From positions 119,297 to 183,296 of the forward strand of contig LDJB01000001.1 in the NCBI GenBank assembly GCA_001028815.1: a stretch of 64,000 nucleotides of DNA. Direction: 5' to 3'. Shown here one piece after another: positions 38,207-46,991 of the stretch. The notes beneath the pieces were generated by a model. The model saw only the letters and a program-made list of their open reading frames with translations, was not told the DNA's origin and ran no database searches. Source of the stretch: Peptococcaceae bacterium 1109 (lineage in GTDB: Bacteria > Bacillota > Limnochordia > Darwinibacteriales > Darwinibacteriaceae). A program made the translations under genes and the position numbers. Position 1 is the first letter of the stretch; every line of letters begins with the position of its first letter.

Positions 38207-38758
38207 GTGCGTTCCCAACCCAGAAAAAGGAAGCAACAGCGCAGTGGTGGTAAGGAAGGGATCAATTTCGCGATTTCCCTCATCACCATGACTGTTGTGT
38301 TTGTTTTCATTGGCTATCTTCTAGGGCAGTATGCGGTAAAACTACTCAGAGCGCAGCATAGTGCGCAGGTTCGGGTGGTGCAGACGACTACCCCCGCAGC
38401 TCAAACAGGGCAGCCTGCAAAGGCCGTACAATCTCCGCCAGCGGCATCATCTCCTGCGTCGCCGCAGTCCACTCCGGTGGCGCCCTCGCCAGCTTCTCAA
38501 GCGCCTGCTCAGCCCCAATCGGTGCCGGAACAAGCCTCCGGACAAGGTGCTCTCTACCGGGTGCAAGTGGGTGCCTTTTCTTCCCGGGCCAACGCGGAGC
38601 GCGTAGTTAATCAGCTTAAGGAACTGGGCTACGAAGCGATCATCAGTTCAGGGCCGCCCTATCGAGTTCAGACAGGGGCCTTTGCGTCTCGGGACAATGC
38701 GGTGCGCCTCGGGGAAGAACTCAAGGCCAAAGGGTTCGAAGTGGCCGTGGTGAATTAG
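38207..38758 (+). CDS. SPOR-domain membrane protein
   Basis: A 183-residue bitopic protein. A basic cytoplasmic start (RSQPRKRKQQR) is followed by one membrane helix (about 20-42). A long Ala/Pro/Ser/Gln-rich linker (about 55-115) leads to a C-terminal SPOR domain (YRVQVGAFSSRANAERVVNQL ... VAVVN), which binds denuded glycan strands at division septa or in the spore. The GTG at 38207 is preceded by AAGGAGGG at 38193-38200. It is last in the valS-folC unit. In a spore former it could belong to division or to cortex processing; the sequence does not decide. Confidence 0.88.
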   Translation: MRSQPRKRKQQRSGGKEGINFAISLITMTVVFVFIGYLLGQYAVKLLRAQHSAQVRVVQTTTPAAQTGQPAKAVQSPPAASSPASPQSTPVAPSPASQAPAQPQSVPEQASGQGALYRVQVGAFSSRANAERVVNQLKELGYEAIISSGPPYRVQTGAFASRDNAVRLGEELKAKGFEVAVVN

Positions 38759-38787
38759 TTGACACATCGTGGCAGGTTTGTTATCCT
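38759..38787 (+). promoter_or_regulatory. Sigma-A promoter for the ferredoxin gene
   Basis: TTGACA (38759-38764), 17-nt spacer, TATCCT (38782-38787), starting right after the stop codon of the SPOR gene. Confidence 0.85.
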
Positions 38788-38825
38788 AGACCAGGAAGAT
38801 TTGTGAAAAAGGGGGCGAACACAAC

Positions 38826-38996
38826 ATGGCACATGTGATCAGTACTGACTGCATCAGCTGCGGGGCTTGCGCTGGTGAATGCCCGGTAGAATGCATCAGT
38901 CAAGGTGATGAGCACTACATAATTGATGCGGATGCCTGCATCGATTGCGCAAGTTGCACCGAAGTCTGTCCAGTGGACGCGATTAGCCAGGAATAA
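38826..38996 (+). CDS. 2[4Fe-4S] ferredoxin
   Basis: A 56-residue clostridial-type ferredoxin that carries two [4Fe-4S] clusters. Two CxxCxxCxxxCP motifs are complete: C9-C12-C15-C19 followed by Pro20, and C38-C41-C44-C48 followed by Pro49. The start MAHVISTDC and the even spacing match the family. The ATG at 38826 lies ten bases after AAGGGGG. It has its own promoter and terminator and is probably abundant. It is a plausible electron donor to the Rnf complex encoded at 60.4 kb, but that link is only inferred. Confidence 0.96.
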   Translation: MAHVISTDCISCGACAGECPVECISQGDEHYIIDADACIDCASCTEVCPVDAISQE

Positions 38997-39002
38997 TAAG
39001 AG

Positions 39003-39032
39003 GCATATTCTCCCTCTTGCCCATCATAGGAT
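39003..39032 (+). promoter_or_regulatory. Candidate sigma-E-type promoter for spoIID inside the terminator hairpin
   Basis: GCATATT (39003-39009), 15-nt spacer, CATAGGAT (39025-39032). The -35 fits the sigma-E type and spoIID is sigma-E-controlled in Bacillus. A start near 39040 would leave out the 5' arm of the hairpin at 39010. Confidence 0.6.
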
Positions 39033-39057
39033 TGAATGGGTGGGAGGGAGCTTTTTT
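39010..39057 (+). terminator. Ferredoxin terminator that also hides the spoIID ribosome site
   Basis: A 15-bp arm pair (39010-39024 with 39036-39050, wobbles included) is followed by C and T6. The 3' arm contains GGGAGGGAG, the ribosome site for spoIID, and the T-run contributes the first two bases of its TTG start. One element thus ends the ferredoxin transcript and blocks spoIID on readthrough RNA. Confidence 0.9.
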
Positions 39058-40015
39058 GAGAAGAAAGCGGCGGCGCGAGTCACGGCGGGGTTGTTTCATT
39101 CCAATGGCCTTGATCTTAATAGGACTGTGTATTGGCGTTCCCATACTACTCGTGCGAAGCTGCACGATCTCTTTTTTTTCGCCTCGAAAAGTACCCCTCG
39201 TGTCGCTGTGGGATGAGCAGTCTCAGATCCTTAGGAGCATGACTCTAGAGGAATATGTTGAAGGGGTAGTTGCTGCGGAGATGCCTGCAAGTTTCCAGGT
39301 GGAAGCCCTCAAGGCTCAGGCTGTGGCTGCTCGCACCTATGCTTACCGGCGCATTACCCGGGGTGACACTTTGCCCAACCACCCTGAGGCCCATTTATCC
39401 AGTGACTACGCCTCTGGGCAGGCGTGGATAAGTTGGAATGATTTTCTGTCCCGCTTTGGGCTGGTGGAAGGGCGCCGCCTCCAGCGGCGCATTCAAAACG
39501 CGGTGAGGCAGACCGCGGGTGTGATTGCCACCTACCAGAGTGAGCCCATTCTCGCGGTTTACCATTCCACAAGCGGGGGCAGGACGGAAAACTCAGAGCA
39601 CTATTGGAGCGAAGCCCTGCCCTACCTGCGTTCCGTGGCGGACCCTTTTTCCTCCGACTCGCCCCACCATTACTCCACTGCTGCCTTTACCCTTCCAGAA
39701 CTAGCCGCTAAGTTAGAAGTAGCGGATGCCAGCGATATCCGCTTGGTGGAGCGCTATCCATCGGGGCGGGTGAAAACTGTGGAAGCAGGAGGGCAGTGGT
39801 TCTCCGGGCGGACTGTCCGCCAGCGCCTGGGACTGAAGTCTACCTGGTTTTCTGTGGAACCTATCGGGGACGAAGTGGTGTTTTCTGTCTGGGGTTATGG
39901 GCATGGCGTTGGGATGAGCCAGTATGGCGCCCAGGGCATGGCTGAACAAGGGTATGGATACAAGGAGATCCTCAAATACTACTATCGCGACATTGATCTG
40001 GTCACAGTCTACTAG
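39056..40015 (+). CDS. spoIID: SpoIID, sporulation-specific lytic transglycosylase
   Basis: A 319-residue membrane-anchored enzyme that cleaves glycan strands and, with SpoIIM and SpoIIP, drives engulfment of the forespore. A very basic start (RRKRRRESRR) precedes one membrane helix (about 17-38). The SpoIID domain follows: EGVVAAEMPASFQVEALKAQ with the catalytic Glu (near 78), ARTYA, then YHSTSGGRTEN and WGYGHGVGMSQYGAQGMA at the end. The TTG at 39056 is five bases after GGGAGGGAG. An in-frame TTG at 39017 lies within the hairpin and is rejected. A sigma-E-like promoter sits in the hairpin loop upstream. Confidence 0.93.
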   Translation: MRRKRRRESRRGCFIPMALILIGLCIGVPILLVRSCTISFFSPRKVPLVSLWDEQSQILRSMTLEEYVEGVVAAEMPASFQVEALKAQAVAARTYAYRRITRGDTLPNHPEAHLSSDYASGQAWISWNDFLSRFGLVEGRRLQRRIQNAVRQTAGVIATYQSEPILAVYHSTSGGRTENSEHYWSEALPYLRSVADPFSSDSPHHYSTAAFTLPELAAKLEVADASDIRLVERYPSGRVKTVEAGGQWFSGRTVRQRLGLKSTWFSVEPIGDEVVFSVWGYGHGVGMSQYGAQGMAEQGYGYKEILKYYYRDIDLVTVY

Positions 40016-40060
40016 GAACCCTTTCCTAGCTGTGCCCTCTCACAGCGAGGAGGAATCACC

Positions 40061-40273
40061 TTGGAATTCCGGAGCCCAGAAGAGGCTTACGAATGGGAAG
40101 AACAGCTTGCCGACCCCTGGCAATGGAATGACGCCCATGCCCACTTGGACGGCTGGAAACTAAACCACAATCCCAGCGTTTCCCCGCGCTGCCTTATGGA
40201 GTTAGGGCGGGATTTTGGCCCGATCACTATTCCCCACCGCAACCGCCGGTTTGTGCCCGATGACAAATCTTGA
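40061..40273 (+). CDS. Small hypothetical protein between spoIID and cysK
   Basis: A 70-residue soluble protein of unrecognised family, acidic and aromatic at the start (EFRSPEEAYEWEEQLADPWQW) and basic at the end (IPHRNRRFVPDDK). No membrane segment or Cys cluster. A GAGGAGGAA site eight bases before the TTG at 40061 supports translation. It follows spoIID by 45 bases, across a 7-bp inverted repeat (CTAGGAA / TTCCTAG at 40012-40029) that has no T-run, and may be cotranscribed with it. Could be a sporulation protein by position. The cysK promoter begins in its last codons. Confidence 0.6.
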   Translation: MEFRSPEEAYEWEEQLADPWQWNDAHAHLDGWKLNHNPSVSPRCLMELGRDFGPITIPHRNRRFVPDDKS

Positions 40274-40298
40274 CAACGGCTCCCTCTAAGATTACGAT
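40270..40298 (+). promoter_or_regulatory. Sigma-A promoter for cysK
   Basis: TTGACA (40270-40275), 17-nt spacer, TACGAT (40293-40298), 21 bases before the cysK start. Confidence 0.85.
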
Positions 40299-40318
40299 GA
40301 TCTGCAAGGAGGGAGTTT

Positions 40319-41248
40319 ATGTCACGCTATGAGAATATACTCAACCTTATTGGCAATACACCGTTAGTACGCATCAACCGTTTGGCACCTACTGGTTCAG
40401 CGGAGATTTGGGCTAAACTAGAGAGCTTTAATCCTGGCGGCAGTGTAAAGGACCGCATCGCCCTGAGCATGGTCCGGGCCGCGGAGCGCTCCGGGCGCCT
40501 GAAGCCTGGTGGGACCATCATTGAGCCCACCAGCGGCAACACCGGCATTGGGCTTGCCATGGTGGCAGCTGCCCTAGGGTACAAGCTGATCATCTGTATG
40601 CCGGAAACGGCAAGCCTAGAGAGGCGGCTGCTCCTTAAGACTTACGGGGCAGAGCTAATCCTCACACCTGGGGATAAGGGTATGAAGGGGGCAATTGCCC
40701 GAGCTCAGGAAATCTTGGCAGAAAATCCTGACCACTTCATGCCTCAACAGTTTGAAAATGCGGCAAATCCAGAGATCCACCGCCAGACTACCGCGGAAGA
40801 GATCCTGGAGCAGATGGACGGAGAGTTCCATGCCTTTGTGGCCGGTATCGGCACCGGGGGAACCATCACTGGTTGCGGTGAGGTTTTCCGCAAGCGGGTA
40901 CCGGAAGTGAAGATCTATGCAGTAGAGCCACAGAACTCAGCGGTGCTTTCTGGCCAGCAACCTGGCCCCCACAAGATTCAAGGGATTGGGGCCGGATTTG
41001 TCCCTGCAGTGCTGAATGAATCTGTTTACGATGAGATCATCCAGGTCGCCGATGAAGATGCCCTGGGCATGGTCTCCAAACTGGCACGCACCGAGGGAAT
41101 TCTGGCCGGAATCTCCTCGGGAGCGGCTATGGTTGCGGCGCTTCAGGTCGCCAAGGAGCTGGGTGCGGGGAAGCGAGTGGTGGTAGTCTTACCGGATACA
41201 GGAGAACGCTATTTGAGTCTGGCTAATCTCTTTGTAGATGGATTGTAA
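40319..41248 (+). CDS. cysK: Cysteine synthase A (O-acetylserine sulfhydrylase)
   Basis: A 309-residue PLP enzyme that makes cysteine from O-acetylserine and sulfide. Lys in [12 protein letters not shown] (near 43) binds [16 protein letters not shown] (near 67-79) holds the substrate carboxylate; GTGGTITG (near 178-185) binds the PLP phosphate; the C-terminal GISSGAA and [10 protein letters not shown] motifs are conserved. Length is normal. AAGGAGGGAG precedes the ATG. It is monocistronic between its own promoter and terminator. No SAM or cysteine riboswitch is visible in the short leader. Confidence 0.95.
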   Translation: MSRYENILNLIGNTPLVRINRLAPTGSAEIWAKLESFNPGGSVKDRIALSMVRAAERSGRLKPGGTIIEPTSGNTGIGLAMVAAALGYKLIICMPETASLERRLLLKTYGAELILTPGDKGMKGAIARAQEILAENPDHFMPQQFENAANPEIHRQTTAEEILEQMDGEFHAFVAGIGTGGTITGCGEVFRKRVPEVKIYAVEPQNSAVLSGQQPGPHKIQGIGAGFVPAVLNESVYDEIIQVADEDALGMVSKLARTEGILAGISSGAAMVAALQVAKELGAGKRVVVVLPDTGERYLSLANLFVDGL

Positions 41249-41257
41249 AATAGGGGG

Positions 41258-41292
41258 CGAGGGGGTTTCCGCAGGGAAACTCTCTCGTTTTT
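41258..41292 (+). terminator. Rho-independent terminator after cysK
   Basis: 13-bp stem CGAGGGGGTTTCC / GGAAACTCTCTCG (two G-T pairs), loop GCAG, then T5. Confidence 0.93.
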
Positions 41293-41357
41293 CTTGGAGG
41301 ACTCAAGGCGTCACATGGTGAATTAAGTTATTTCATGAACCATAGGGGAAATGAACA

Positions 41358-41924
41358 ATGGAAATAATACTAGCCTCCAAATCGCCGCGCCGCGCTCAGC
41401 TCTTGCGCCAATTCGGCTTGGACTTCCGCGTGGCTGTTGGTCCCGCACAAGAGAGTTCCTATGGTAACCCCCAGGAAACGGCAGTTAGCAATGGGTTAAA
41501 CAAGGCAGTCAATATAGCTGCAGAGTACCCCCAGGCTTTGACTATCGGTGCCGATACTGTTGTAGTATTGGACGGGCGTATGCTGGGCAAACCTTCGGAT
41601 GCTCAGGAGGCAGAAGCGATGCTCCGGGCCTTGAGTGGACGAGCCCACGAAGTGGTTACCGGTGTTGCCCTATGCCCAGGACTTGGCCAGGCCCGCACCT
41701 TTGCGGTGAGCACCAGAGTGAAGTTCCGCCCCTTGTCTGAGCAGGAGATTAAAGCGTATGTAAAAACTGGGGAACCATTAGATAAAGCAGGTGCCTATGG
41801 AATTCAAGGAATGGGCGGGTTGTTTGTCGAAGGAATTAACGGATGCTATTTTAACGTTGTGGGATTGCCCATGCCCCGCCTTGTGCTGGAGCTAAGGGCA
41901 TTTGGGATCGACGTGTTTGACTAA
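41358..41924 (+). CDS. maf: Maf family nucleotide pyrophosphatase
   Basis: A 188-residue Maf/YhdE-type enzyme that hydrolyses non-canonical or pyrimidine nucleoside triphosphates; Maf is linked to septum formation in Bacillus. The start ILASKSPRRAQLLRQFG, GADTVVVLDGRMLGKP (near 69-84) and the C-terminal DKAGAYGIQGMGGLFVEGINGCYFNVVGLP are diagnostic. AGGGGAA precedes the ATG. It heads the maf-radC-mreBCD-mrdA-minCDE cell-shape and division cluster, an order kept in many Firmicutes. Confidence 0.95.
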   Translation: MEIILASKSPRRAQLLRQFGLDFRVAVGPAQESSYGNPQETAVSNGLNKAVNIAAEYPQALTIGADTVVVLDGRMLGKPSDAQEAEAMLRALSGRAHEVVTGVALCPGLGQARTFAVSTRVKFRPLSEQEIKAYVKTGEPLDKAGAYGIQGMGGLFVEGINGCYFNVVGLPMPRLVLELRAFGIDVFD

Positions 41925-41960
41925 CGCTGCCCGAGGGAGTCAGGAAGGGGTAGAGCGTTA

Positions 41961-42647
41961 GTGTCGTATCAAATTATGATGAGGGATCTCCCCTCCGAGG
42001 AACGCCCCAGGGAGAAGCTGATGCGTCACGGGCCGGAGCGTTTGAGCAACAGTGAGCTCTTGGCCATCTTACTCGGTTCGGGGACGAAGTCCCTGTCCGC
42101 GCTCCGCCTAGCAGAACATCTGCTGGCGAAGTTCGGCGCCTTGCGGGCCCTTGCTAGTGCCGGCTATGAAGAGTTGATGAGCGTGAAGGGCATTGGGGCT
42201 GCCAAGGCTGCGGTGATCCTGTCCGCTTTTGAACTGGCCAAGCGTTTGGCTGACTCCACAATGGAGGTTCGGGAGGCCATAACTTGCCCCCGGGACGCAG
42301 CGGATTTGGTCCTGAGCGAGCTGGGCAGGGCGGACAAAGAGTACTTCATGATTATCATGCTCAACACCAAGCACCGGGTGATAGGGAAGAAAGTGATTTC
42401 CATTGGCCACCTTAGTGGGTCACTGGTGCACCCCCGGGAGATGTTCAAGGAGGTCATCCGCAGGAGCAGCGCCGCGGTAATCGTGGTGCACAATCATCCT
42501 AGCGGAGACCCAACGCCCAGCCAGGATGATGTTGCCGTTACAAAGCGGCTGGTGGAAGCTGGGGAACTTCTGGGAATTCAAGTGTTGGATCATATTATTG
42601 TCGGGGACAATCGTTATGTAAGTTTCCGTGAACAGGGCCTGTTATAG
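41961..42647 (+). CDS. radC: RadC/YeeS-type JAB-domain protein
   Basis: A 228-residue protein named RadC; its role in DNA repair is doubtful and its biochemical function is unsettled. A helix-hairpin-helix (VKGIGAAKAAVILSAFELA, about 73-92) is followed by an MPN/JAB metal domain with VVHNHPSGDPTPSQDD near residue 176-191 carrying the His-x-His...Asp zinc ligands. The GTG at 41961 has AAGGGG upstream. It sits between maf and mreB as in Bacillus. Confidence 0.94.
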   Translation: MSYQIMMRDLPSEERPREKLMRHGPERLSNSELLAILLGSGTKSLSALRLAEHLLAKFGALRALASAGYEELMSVKGIGAAKAAVILSAFELAKRLADSTMEVREAITCPRDAADLVLSELGRADKEYFMIIMLNTKHRVIGKKVISIGHLSGSLVHPREMFKEVIRRSSAAVIVVHNHPSGDPTPSQDDVAVTKRLVEAGELLGIQVLDHIIVGDNRYVSFREQGLL

Positions 42648-42665
42648 TGAGAAAGGGGTAGCCGC

Positions 42666-43694
42666 ATGTTGGGTCGCTTTGGTCGAGATATCGGCATAGA
42701 CTTAGGAACCGCGAATACGCTCGTGTATGTTAGAGGGCGGGGGATCGTTATTAATGAACCCTCGGTGGTGGCGATTGATCGGGATAGCAAGGAGATATTT
42801 GCTGTAGGGAATAAGGCCAAGGATATGGTGGGCCGTACCCCCGGGAACATCATTGCTATCCGGCCCCTGAAGGATGGGGTGATAGCGGACTTTGACACCA
42901 CGGAAAGGCTCTTGAAAGACTTTATCTCCAAGGCGACCCGGCGGTCTGGGTTCTTCCGCCCCCGGGTAGTGGTGGCTGTCCCATCGGGAGTCACGGAAGT
43001 GGAGAAGCGGGCAGTGATCGATGCCACCCTTTCCGCAGGCGCAAAGGATGCCCGGGTAATTGAGGAGCCCATGGCTGCAGCCATTGGCTCAGGCCTCCCA
43101 GTCCAGGAGCCCACCGGCAACATGATCGTGGACATCGGCGGTGGGACCACAGAAGTGGCCGTCATCTCTCTGGGAGGAATCGTATCCCAGCGCTCCATTC
43201 GAGTGGCTGGCGACGAGATGGACGAGGCCATTATCCAGCATATCCGGCGGACGTATAACTTGCTCATCGGAGAGCGGACAGCAGAGCAGATCAAAGCGGA
43301 GATCGGCAGTGCTTGTAATGTGGATGAAGAGACCTTGACCATGGAAGTCCGGGGCCGGGATTTAGTGAGCGGTTTGCCCAAGACGGTGGTAGTCACTTCT
43401 GAGGAAGTGCGGGCTGCCCTGAAAGAACCGGTGGAGGCCATTGTTGAGGCTGTTAAGATGACCCTAGAGCGCACGCCGCCAGAACTGGCTGCGGATATTA
43501 TGGACCGGGGTATTGTGATGGCCGGGGGCGGCGCTCTCCTGCGGGGACTGGATCGCCTGCTGATCAAGGAGACAGGAATGCCTGTCCATATTGCAGAAGA
43601 GCCCCTTACGGCCGTGGTGATGGGGGCAGGGCTAGCCTTGGAACATTTCGATCTGCTGCAGCGGATCATGCTTGGCCCCAAGCGCTATGACTGA
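42666..43694 (+). CDS. mreB: MreB rod-shape-determining actin homolog
   Basis: A 342-residue bacterial actin that forms membrane filaments directing lateral wall synthesis. ATP-site motifs: [13 protein letters not shown] near residue 9-21, [16 protein letters not shown] near 157, and [16 protein letters not shown] near 280. The N-terminal MLGRFGRDI can form a short membrane-binding helix. GAAAGGGG precedes the ATG. Followed by mreC after 34 bases. Confidence 0.97.
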   Translation: MLGRFGRDIGIDLGTANTLVYVRGRGIVINEPSVVAIDRDSKEIFAVGNKAKDMVGRTPGNIIAIRPLKDGVIADFDTTERLLKDFISKATRRSGFFRPRVVVAVPSGVTEVEKRAVIDATLSAGAKDARVIEEPMAAAIGSGLPVQEPTGNMIVDIGGGTTEVAVISLGGIVSQRSIRVAGDEMDEAIIQHIRRTYNLLIGERTAEQIKAEIGSACNVDEETLTMEVRGRDLVSGLPKTVVVTSEEVRAALKEPVEAIVEAVKMTLERTPPELAADIMDRGIVMAGGGALLRGLDRLLIKETGMPVHIAEEPLTAVVMGAGLALEHFDLLQRIMLGPKRYD

Positions 43695-43728
43695 TGGAGT
43701 TTTCCAGGGAGGGGATGTGAGGTAGATT

Positions 43729-44553
43729 ATGCAGCAGTTGTGGCGCTGGCGCAAGCTGTGGATCGTCGTCGCGGTCGTACTTCTTGTGGCCCTGATCTAC
43801 AACACATCCCAGCCGCGGGAGCGTTTGTCTTTTGTGGAACGGGGACTCAGGGATCTCATGTCACCTCTGCAGTTTGGCTTGACCCGCATTACGCAGGCTG
43901 TGGGTGGCGTGTTTGATGCATTGCGGGACATTCGGTCTCTCAGGCAGCGCAACGCCCACTTGGAAAGCAGGGTAGTGGAGCTACAGACTGAGGTTTACCG
44001 CCTCAGCGAGCTGCAGCGGGAAAACGCGTTCTTACGGGAAGCCCTTGAGTTTAAGAATTCCACCACCCATGAGCTGTTGGCCGCTGAAGTGATTGGGCGC
44101 AATCCTATGGATTGGCTCAGTACGGTGACCATAAACAAAGGTGCAAACCACGGTGTGAAAAAAGGCATGGCAGTGGTTGCTGGCAACGGCGTTGTGGGGA
44201 TTGTGGAGGAAGTTACTCGCTTTACCAGTACGGTGCTTCTAGCCATCGATCCCCGGAGTGCTATCGGGGGCATGGTTTTGGAATCTGGAGATCCGGTTTT
44301 GGTTGAAGGCGATGCGGATAACCCTGGATTCTTTATCTTGACTCCCCTAGACCGGGATACAGTAGTCAACCCTGGTGATGTGATTCTTACTTCTGGCCTT
44401 TCCCGCCTGTTCCCCAAGCGAGTCCCCATTGGAGAAGTCGTGGGGGTGGAACCCGCGAACTACAATCTCTCATTCGTAGCGACCGTTAAGCCTTTTGTAG
44501 ATTTTACCCATTTGACCTATGTGTTTGTAGTGCTGCAAGATGACATTATGTGA
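43729..44553 (+). CDS. mreC: MreC cell-shape protein
   Basis: A 274-residue bitopic protein of the elongasome linking MreB to the wall synthases. One membrane helix near residues 8-24, a coiled coil at about 62-105 (RSLRQRNAHLESRVVELQTE...) and a beta-rich periplasmic or extracellular domain (VIGRNPMDWLSTVTINKGANHGVKKGM). In a diderm it would sit between the membranes. GAGGGGATG lies upstream of the ATG. Confidence 0.94.
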   Translation: MQQLWRWRKLWIVVAVVLLVALIYNTSQPRERLSFVERGLRDLMSPLQFGLTRITQAVGGVFDALRDIRSLRQRNAHLESRVVELQTEVYRLSELQRENAFLREALEFKNSTTHELLAAEVIGRNPMDWLSTVTINKGANHGVKKGMAVVAGNGVVGIVEEVTRFTSTVLLAIDPRSAIGGMVLESGDPVLVEGDADNPGFFILTPLDRDTVVNPGDVILTSGLSRLFPKRVPIGEVVGVEPANYNLSFVATVKPFVDFTHLTYVFVVLQDDIM

Positions 44554-44571
44554 TGGTTTGGAGGGAGCGCT

Positions 44572-45084
44572 GTGAAGATCACTGCCATGGCCTTGCTGTG
44601 TTTGTTGGCCCTGCTCCTCCAAACCACTGTTTTTTCAGCCCTTCCGCTGCGGGGTTCGTACCCTGATCTCGTCACGGTGCTCGTAGTGAACCTGGGCATC
44701 TTGAACGGGAGTTACGAAGGTGCCGGGCTGGGTTTTGTCGCGGGGTTGCTCGCGGACCTCTTGGTGGGCAGGTTTATCGGCATTAATGGGGTGGCCCTCG
44801 GGCTAGTAGGGTTCATCTCTGGTGCGGCCGCGAAAAGACTCTACCGTGACAACTACGTGGTGCCTTTTTTCTTCACCATCGTCGGAACCTGGGTGGGCAG
44901 GGTCTTGGTGCTTCTGGGCATGGCCCTGTTCGGCGAGACTGTGCAGTGGAATCTCCATCTCGTCCGGTATATTGGGCTAAGCGGGCTGTACAGCGCGCTG
45001 ATCACGGTGTTGATTTACCGCCGCTTTGTGAAGCTAAACGAGCGGATTATCTACTGGGATGAACTGGTGCGGCGAACGGGGTGA
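44572..45084 (+). CDS. mreD: MreD cell-shape membrane protein
   Basis: A 170-residue protein with about five membrane helices, the third component of the MreBCD complex. The start (KITAMALLCLLALLLQTTVF), the GLLADLLVGRFIGINGVAL stretch and position after mreC identify it. GTG start with GGAGGGAG upstream. It overlaps the next gene by 4 bases. Confidence 0.9.
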   Translation: MKITAMALLCLLALLLQTTVFSALPLRGSYPDLVTVLVVNLGILNGSYEGAGLGFVAGLLADLLVGRFIGINGVALGLVGFISGAAAKRLYRDNYVVPFFFTIVGTWVGRVLVLLGMALFGETVQWNLHLVRYIGLSGLYSALITVLIYRRFVKLNERIIYWDELVRRTG

Positions 45085-46925
45085 ATGTGGGCTTGGAAAA
45101 CCATGAAGTGGAACGACGGTTGAGGATCTTCTTCGCAGTAGTCCTTGGCTGTTTGATCATAATCTTGGGCAGGCTTTGGTACCTGCAGATCGTCCGCGGT
45201 GAGGAGTATGCCCGGCTGGCAGATGGTAACCGTATGCGCCAGTTGAGGGTCCTTCCTCCTCGCGGCATTATTTTGGACCGCAACGAGACTGTGCTGGTAA
45301 GGAGTAAGCCGTCCTTTACTGTGTCTTTGGTACCTGGCGGATTCCCCCGGGACTCCCGCGAAGCAATGGCTCTCCTCTCAGAGATTCTCCAAATGACAGA
45401 GGAGGAGCTAGAGGCTGCCATCGAGAAAGGAAGGGGCTTTCCCTACGAACCGGTGCGCATCATGCGTAACCTCGACCCGGCGACAGTTATCGCGATTGAG
45501 GAGAACCGCAACAGGCTCCCAGGAGTGTTTATTGAAGAGGAGACTGTGCGGGAATACCTCTATGGAGATCTGGCCAGCCACCTGATTGGCTACCTAGGCA
45601 TTATCAACGCGGAGGAACTCCAGGAGTTCGGCACTTTGTACCGGGGTTCGGACTTGATCGGCAAGACAGGCCTGGAGCGGACGTATGAGAAGGAGCTCAG
45701 GGGTGAAGTTGGCATGCTCACGGTGGAGGTGAATGCCCTCAGCCGGCCCATTCAAACCGTGAGCTACGTGGAGCCCGTTCCTGGACACAATATCGTGTTG
45801 ACCATCGATCACAGGTTGCAGGCTGTGGCTCAGCGGGCGTTTGAGGAGCACATTCTGACGCTAGGCGAAGCACCAGGGACGCAGGCCGGTGCAGTGGTGG
45901 CCATTAACCCGAAGACAGGTGAGATCCTGGCCATGGCCAGCATTCCCGGCTATGAGCCAGAGGCTCTCTTGGATACTTCTACCCGCAACCAGTACTACCC
46001 TAAACTCATCCAAGATTCCAGGCGGCCCTTGTTTAACCGAGTGACACAGGCGCTGTACGGGCCTGGCTCCACCTTTAAACCGGTTACGGCCATGGCTATC
46101 TTGGAAGAAGGCGTGTACGGTGCTAAACAGGTGTTTAACGCTACGGGCATTTCCCAGTATGGGGTGCGAGATTGGGTTATTACCAACCGCTTGGCTCCCT
46201 TGGGCAACATCACTCTCAAGGAAGCCCTGGGTATTTCCAGCAACCATTACTTTGCAGATAACGGCACCAAGGTTGGGATTGACCGCTTAAGTGAATGGAT
46301 GCGGGCCTTCGGCCTTGGCGAGCCCACTGGGCTGAAGATTTACCCTGCGGAAAGGGCCGGCCTAGTTCCTGATCGGGAGTGGAAGAGTAAAGCCTTTGCG
46401 GACCGGCCTGTCTGGGATAGGGACTGGTATCCCTCGGATACAGAGCAGATCTCCATAGGACAAGGATTCCACCAGATGACCATCCTGCAAATCGCCCAGA
46501 TCTACTCCGCCATCGCTAACCGAGGTGAGATATATGTACCGCAGGTGGTCAGGGAAATCCGCACTCCCCAAGGTGAAGTGGTTCAGTCCTTCACCCCCCG
46601 CCTTGCTCGGGTTGTAGAAGCATCTCCTCAATCATGGGAAGCGGTGATTGAGGGGCTCCGGGCAGCTGTGGAGCACTCTCGGGGAACAGCCCGCAATGCA
46701 TTTGCCAACTTCGCCACAACAGTGGCGGCCAAAACCGGCACTTGGGAGGTGGCAGGGAGCGTTTCCAACGGCGTGTTTGCGGCGTTTGCGCCCGCTGAGG
46801 ACCCAGAAATCGTGGTAGTGGTTGTGGTAGAACAGGGGATCGGTGGTGCCTCGGGTGCGGCGCCCATCGCCCGAGCGGTGATGGACTGTTATTTTTCCCT
46901 CAAGGACAGTGCAATCGAGCCATAA
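45081..46925 (+). CDS. mrdA: Penicillin-binding protein 2 (MrdA), elongation transpeptidase
   Basis: A 614-residue class B PBP that cross-links peptidoglycan during elongation. One N-terminal membrane helix (about 13-35), the PBP dimerisation domain, and a transpeptidase domain with SxxK in GSTFKPVTAM (near 332), SxN in GISSNHYFAD (near 385), and KTG in AAKTGTWEV (near 552). All three catalytic motifs are intact. The GTG start overlaps mreD by 4 bases. Completes the mreBCD-mrdA elongation set; RodA is not in the window. Confidence 0.95.
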   Translation: MNVGLENHEVERRLRIFFAVVLGCLIIILGRLWYLQIVRGEEYARLADGNRMRQLRVLPPRGIILDRNETVLVRSKPSFTVSLVPGGFPRDSREAMALLSEILQMTEEELEAAIEKGRGFPYEPVRIMRNLDPATVIAIEENRNRLPGVFIEEETVREYLYGDLASHLIGYLGIINAEELQEFGTLYRGSDLIGKTGLERTYEKELRGEVGMLTVEVNALSRPIQTVSYVEPVPGHNIVLTIDHRLQAVAQRAFEEHILTLGEAPGTQAGAVVAINPKTGEILAMASIPGYEPEALLDTSTRNQYYPKLIQDSRRPLFNRVTQALYGPGSTFKPVTAMAILEEGVYGAKQVFNATGISQYGVRDWVITNRLAPLGNITLKEALGISSNHYFADNGTKVGIDRLSEWMRAFGLGEPTGLKIYPAERAGLVPDREWKSKAFADRPVWDRDWYPSDTEQISIGQGFHQMTILQIAQIYSAIANRGEIYVPQVVREIRTPQGEVVQSFTPRLARVVEASPQSWEAVIEGLRAAVEHSRGTARNAFANFATTVAAKTGTWEVAGSVSNGVFAAFAPAEDPEIVVVVVVEQGIGGASGAAPIARAVMDCYFSLKDSAIEP

Positions 46926-46991
46926 AGGGCAGGAATTGCCAAGCTCACTGGCGAACTCCTGACAGTGATCGTGTATGAGGAGTGGCATAAG

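Noticed and set aside
38923-39216. Plus-strand frame overlapping ferredoxin and the start of spoIID
   Set aside because: The ferredoxin in another frame has two complete cluster motifs, and spoIID explains the rest; this frame has neither family nor ribosome site.
42614-43681. Minus-strand open frame of about 355 codons across mreB
   Set aside because: Ser/Arg-rich low-complexity shadow of mreB.
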